Shown one piece after another: positions 5,108-6,260 of a DNA stretch of 6,260 nt (positions are counted from its first letter, which is position 1; each line of letters opens with the position of its first letter). The position numbers and the translations under genes were made by a program. Below the pieces are notes generated by a model that saw only the letters and a list, made by a program, of their open reading frames with translations, was not told the origin of the DNA and did not search any database. The stretch comes from an uncultured Lachnospiraceae bacterium (GTDB taxonomy: Bacteria > Bacillota > Clostridia > Lachnospirales > Lachnospiraceae), in assembly GCA_946537585.1 (NCBI GenBank), contig CAMNFX010000084.1, positions 1 to 6,260 of the forward strand, read 5' to 3'.

Positions 5108-6260
5108 ATGGATTCTTACTATAATGAAATGATCGATCATGCCGTCATGCATTTCAGAAAGCTGCTCGAAGGACAGCTGGATCGTCAGAACAGGATGGAG
5201 CAGGCGGCACCTGCAAAGGACTTTGCGAATCTTGACACGATCACCATCGGCGTCTGCGGCGGCGACGGTATCGGACCCATCATCGTGGAATCCGCTGAGA
5301 CGATCCTTCGGGATCTTCTGCGGGAGGAGATCGCTTCCGGAAAGGTCGTCATCAAAAATATCGAGGGACTGACCCTGGAAAACCGTCTGGCGCACAACCA
5401 GGCGGTGCCGGACGATGTCATGGCCGAGATCAGGACCTGCGACGTGCTCTTAAAGGGTCCGACCACGACACCTCAGGGAGCTAATACACTCGGAAGCGCC
5501 AATGTGAAGATCCGCAGAGAGCTGGATCTTTATGCAAATGTCCGTCCCGTGAAGGTGCCTGAGCTGGGGATCGACTGGTGCTTCTTCCGCGAGAACACAG
5601 AGGGCGAATATGCCCTTGGCGGCGACGGTATTGAGATCCCGGACAAGCTGTCCATGGATTTCAAGGTCACCACGGATGCCGGTACGCGCCGGATCTGCCG
5701 GGCAGCCTGCGAATATGCAAGAGCCAATGGCAAGACAAAGCTTGCCATCGTAACCAAGAACAACGTCATCAAGAAGACAGACGGCAACTTCTCCAGGATC
5801 TGCCATGAGGTTGCGGCAGAATATCCGGAGATCACAGCAGCAGACTATATCGCGGATATCGTTACGGCGAGCCTGATCGACCCCTATCGTCAGAAGGACT
5901 ATGAGGTGTTTGTACTCCCGAACCTCTACGGAGATATCATTACCGATGAGGCAGCCCAGCTGCAGGGCGGCGTCGGGACAGCCGGAAGCTCCAATGTCGG
6001 TGACCAGTACGCGATGTTCGAGGCGATCCACGGATCCGCTCCGAGAAAGATCGAGCGTGGTGAGGGCGCGTATGCCAACCCGACCAGCATCATCAAGGCA
6101 GCAGAATTCATGCTGCGCCATGTGGGACTGATGGAGCAGGCTGATAAGCTTGAAAAGGCCATGGACATCTGCAATGAAACGGAGAAGAAGGTCGTCATCA
6201 CCGGCCACAGCGACGGTGCGACCTGTGAGGCATTTACCGAGTATGTGCTCGAGACGCTGA
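5108..6260 (+). CDS. Isocitrate dehydrogenase, isocitrate/isopropylmalate dehydrogenase family (3' end cut by window)
   Basis: The frame stays open from 5108 to the window edge (384 codons plus one base), so the C-terminus is missing but probably close. The enzyme should oxidatively decarboxylate isocitrate to 2-oxoglutarate. Visible motifs are GGDGIGP (51-57), KGPTTTPQG (116-124), S130-x-N132 followed by RRELDLYANVRP (136-147), RENTEGEY (161-168, catalytic Tyr168), KNNVIKKTDG (217-226, catalytic Lys222), Asp250, NLYGDIITD (272-280, metal ligands Asp276/Asp280), and EAIHGSAP (305-312) before ANP (323-325). The S-x-N substrate loop is that of isocitrate dehydrogenases; isopropylmalate dehydrogenases have Leu-rich residues there and homoisocitrate dehydrogenases usually lack the Asn. 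About 44 residues precede the catalytic core (ITIGVCGGDG), longer than the few residues usual in short bacterial NAD enzymes (about 335 aa). Cofactor choice is unclear: Arg313-Lys314 occupy the discriminating site. It is coupled to the preceding regulator gene and completes a citrate-to-2-oxoglutarate unit with the first gene. Confidence 0.87.
   Translation, partial: MDSYYNEMIDHAVMHFRKLLEGQLDRQNRMEQAAPAKDFANLDTITIGVCGGDGIGPIIVESAETILRDLLREEIASGKVVIKNIEGLTLENRLAHNQAVPDDVMAEIRTCDVLLKGPTTTPQGANTLGSANVKIRRELDLYANVRPVKVPELGIDWCFFRENTEGEYALGGDGIEIPDKLSMDFKVTTDAGTRRICRAACEYARANGKTKLAIVTKNNVIKKTDGNFSRICHEVAAEYPEITAADYIADIVTASLIDPYRQKDYEVFVLPNLYGDIITDEAAQLQGGVGTAGSSNVGDQYAMFEAIHGSAPRKIERGEGAYANPTSIIKAAEFMLRHVGLMEQADKLEKAMDICNETEKKVVITGHSDGATCEAFTEYVLETL

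Noticed and set aside
5450..6208. A 252-codon minus-strand open frame inside the isocitrate dehydrogenase gene
   Set aside because: Antisense shadow of a coding sequence with clear catalytic motifs; no independent support.
5108..6260. 3-isopropylmalate or homoisocitrate dehydrogenase
   Set aside because: The substrate loop has S130-x-N132, the isocitrate pattern, rather than the Leu-rich pattern of isopropylmalate dehydrogenase or the loop lacking Asn of homoisocitrate dehydrogenase.

Overview
The window looks like chromosomal DNA from an anaerobic Firmicute, probably class Clostridia and perhaps Lachnospiraceae-like; the family is a guess. The pointers are AGGAGG-type ribosome binding sites ahead of most genes, a two-iron superoxide reductase (an oxygen defence typical of anaerobes), and a Re-type citrate synthase candidate in place of the ordinary Si-type enzyme. 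GC content is moderate and codon use looks even across the genes, with no sign of recent transfer. There are no tRNA or rRNA genes, insertion sequences, CRISPR arrays or phage genes.

Layout: (1) 83-466 (+) encodes a desulfoferrodoxin-type superoxide reductase and ends at a strong hairpin terminator (about 499-545). (2) 584-1798 (-) is convergent with it and encodes a MalY/PatB-family PLP enzyme (C-S beta-lyase or aminotransferase). (3) 1799-2062 is a 264-bp divergent intergenic region. It holds a leftward RBS, a small inverted repeat, a GCCGG-rich patch and a good rightward promoter. (4) 2063-2740 (+) encodes a short transaldolase of the fructose-6-phosphate aldolase type, followed by a 19-bp-stem hairpin at 2765-2806. 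(5) 2741-2993 also carries an extended -10 promoter, a perfect 10-bp palindrome at the predicted transcription start, and a leader of about 120 nt. (6) 2994-6260 (+) is a three-gene unit: a Re-citrate synthase-like enzyme, a GntR/FCD regulator, and an isocitrate dehydrogenase cut by the window end. No stretch longer than 300 bases lacks a gene.

The main biological story is the last unit. The first enzyme would condense acetyl-CoA and oxaloacetate to citrate, and the last would oxidise isocitrate to 2-oxoglutarate. Together with an aconitase, not present here and perhaps just downstream, they would form the oxidative half-TCA route used by anaerobic clostridia to make glutamate. The regulator sits between the two enzyme genes and keeps the metal-ligand pattern of FCD domains that bind small carboxylates. 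A palindrome of the kind such regulators bind lies exactly at the predicted start of the operon transcript. This suggests a self-contained, autoregulated citrate/2-oxoglutarate module. That regulatory circuit is inference; the individual gene families are well supported by motifs.
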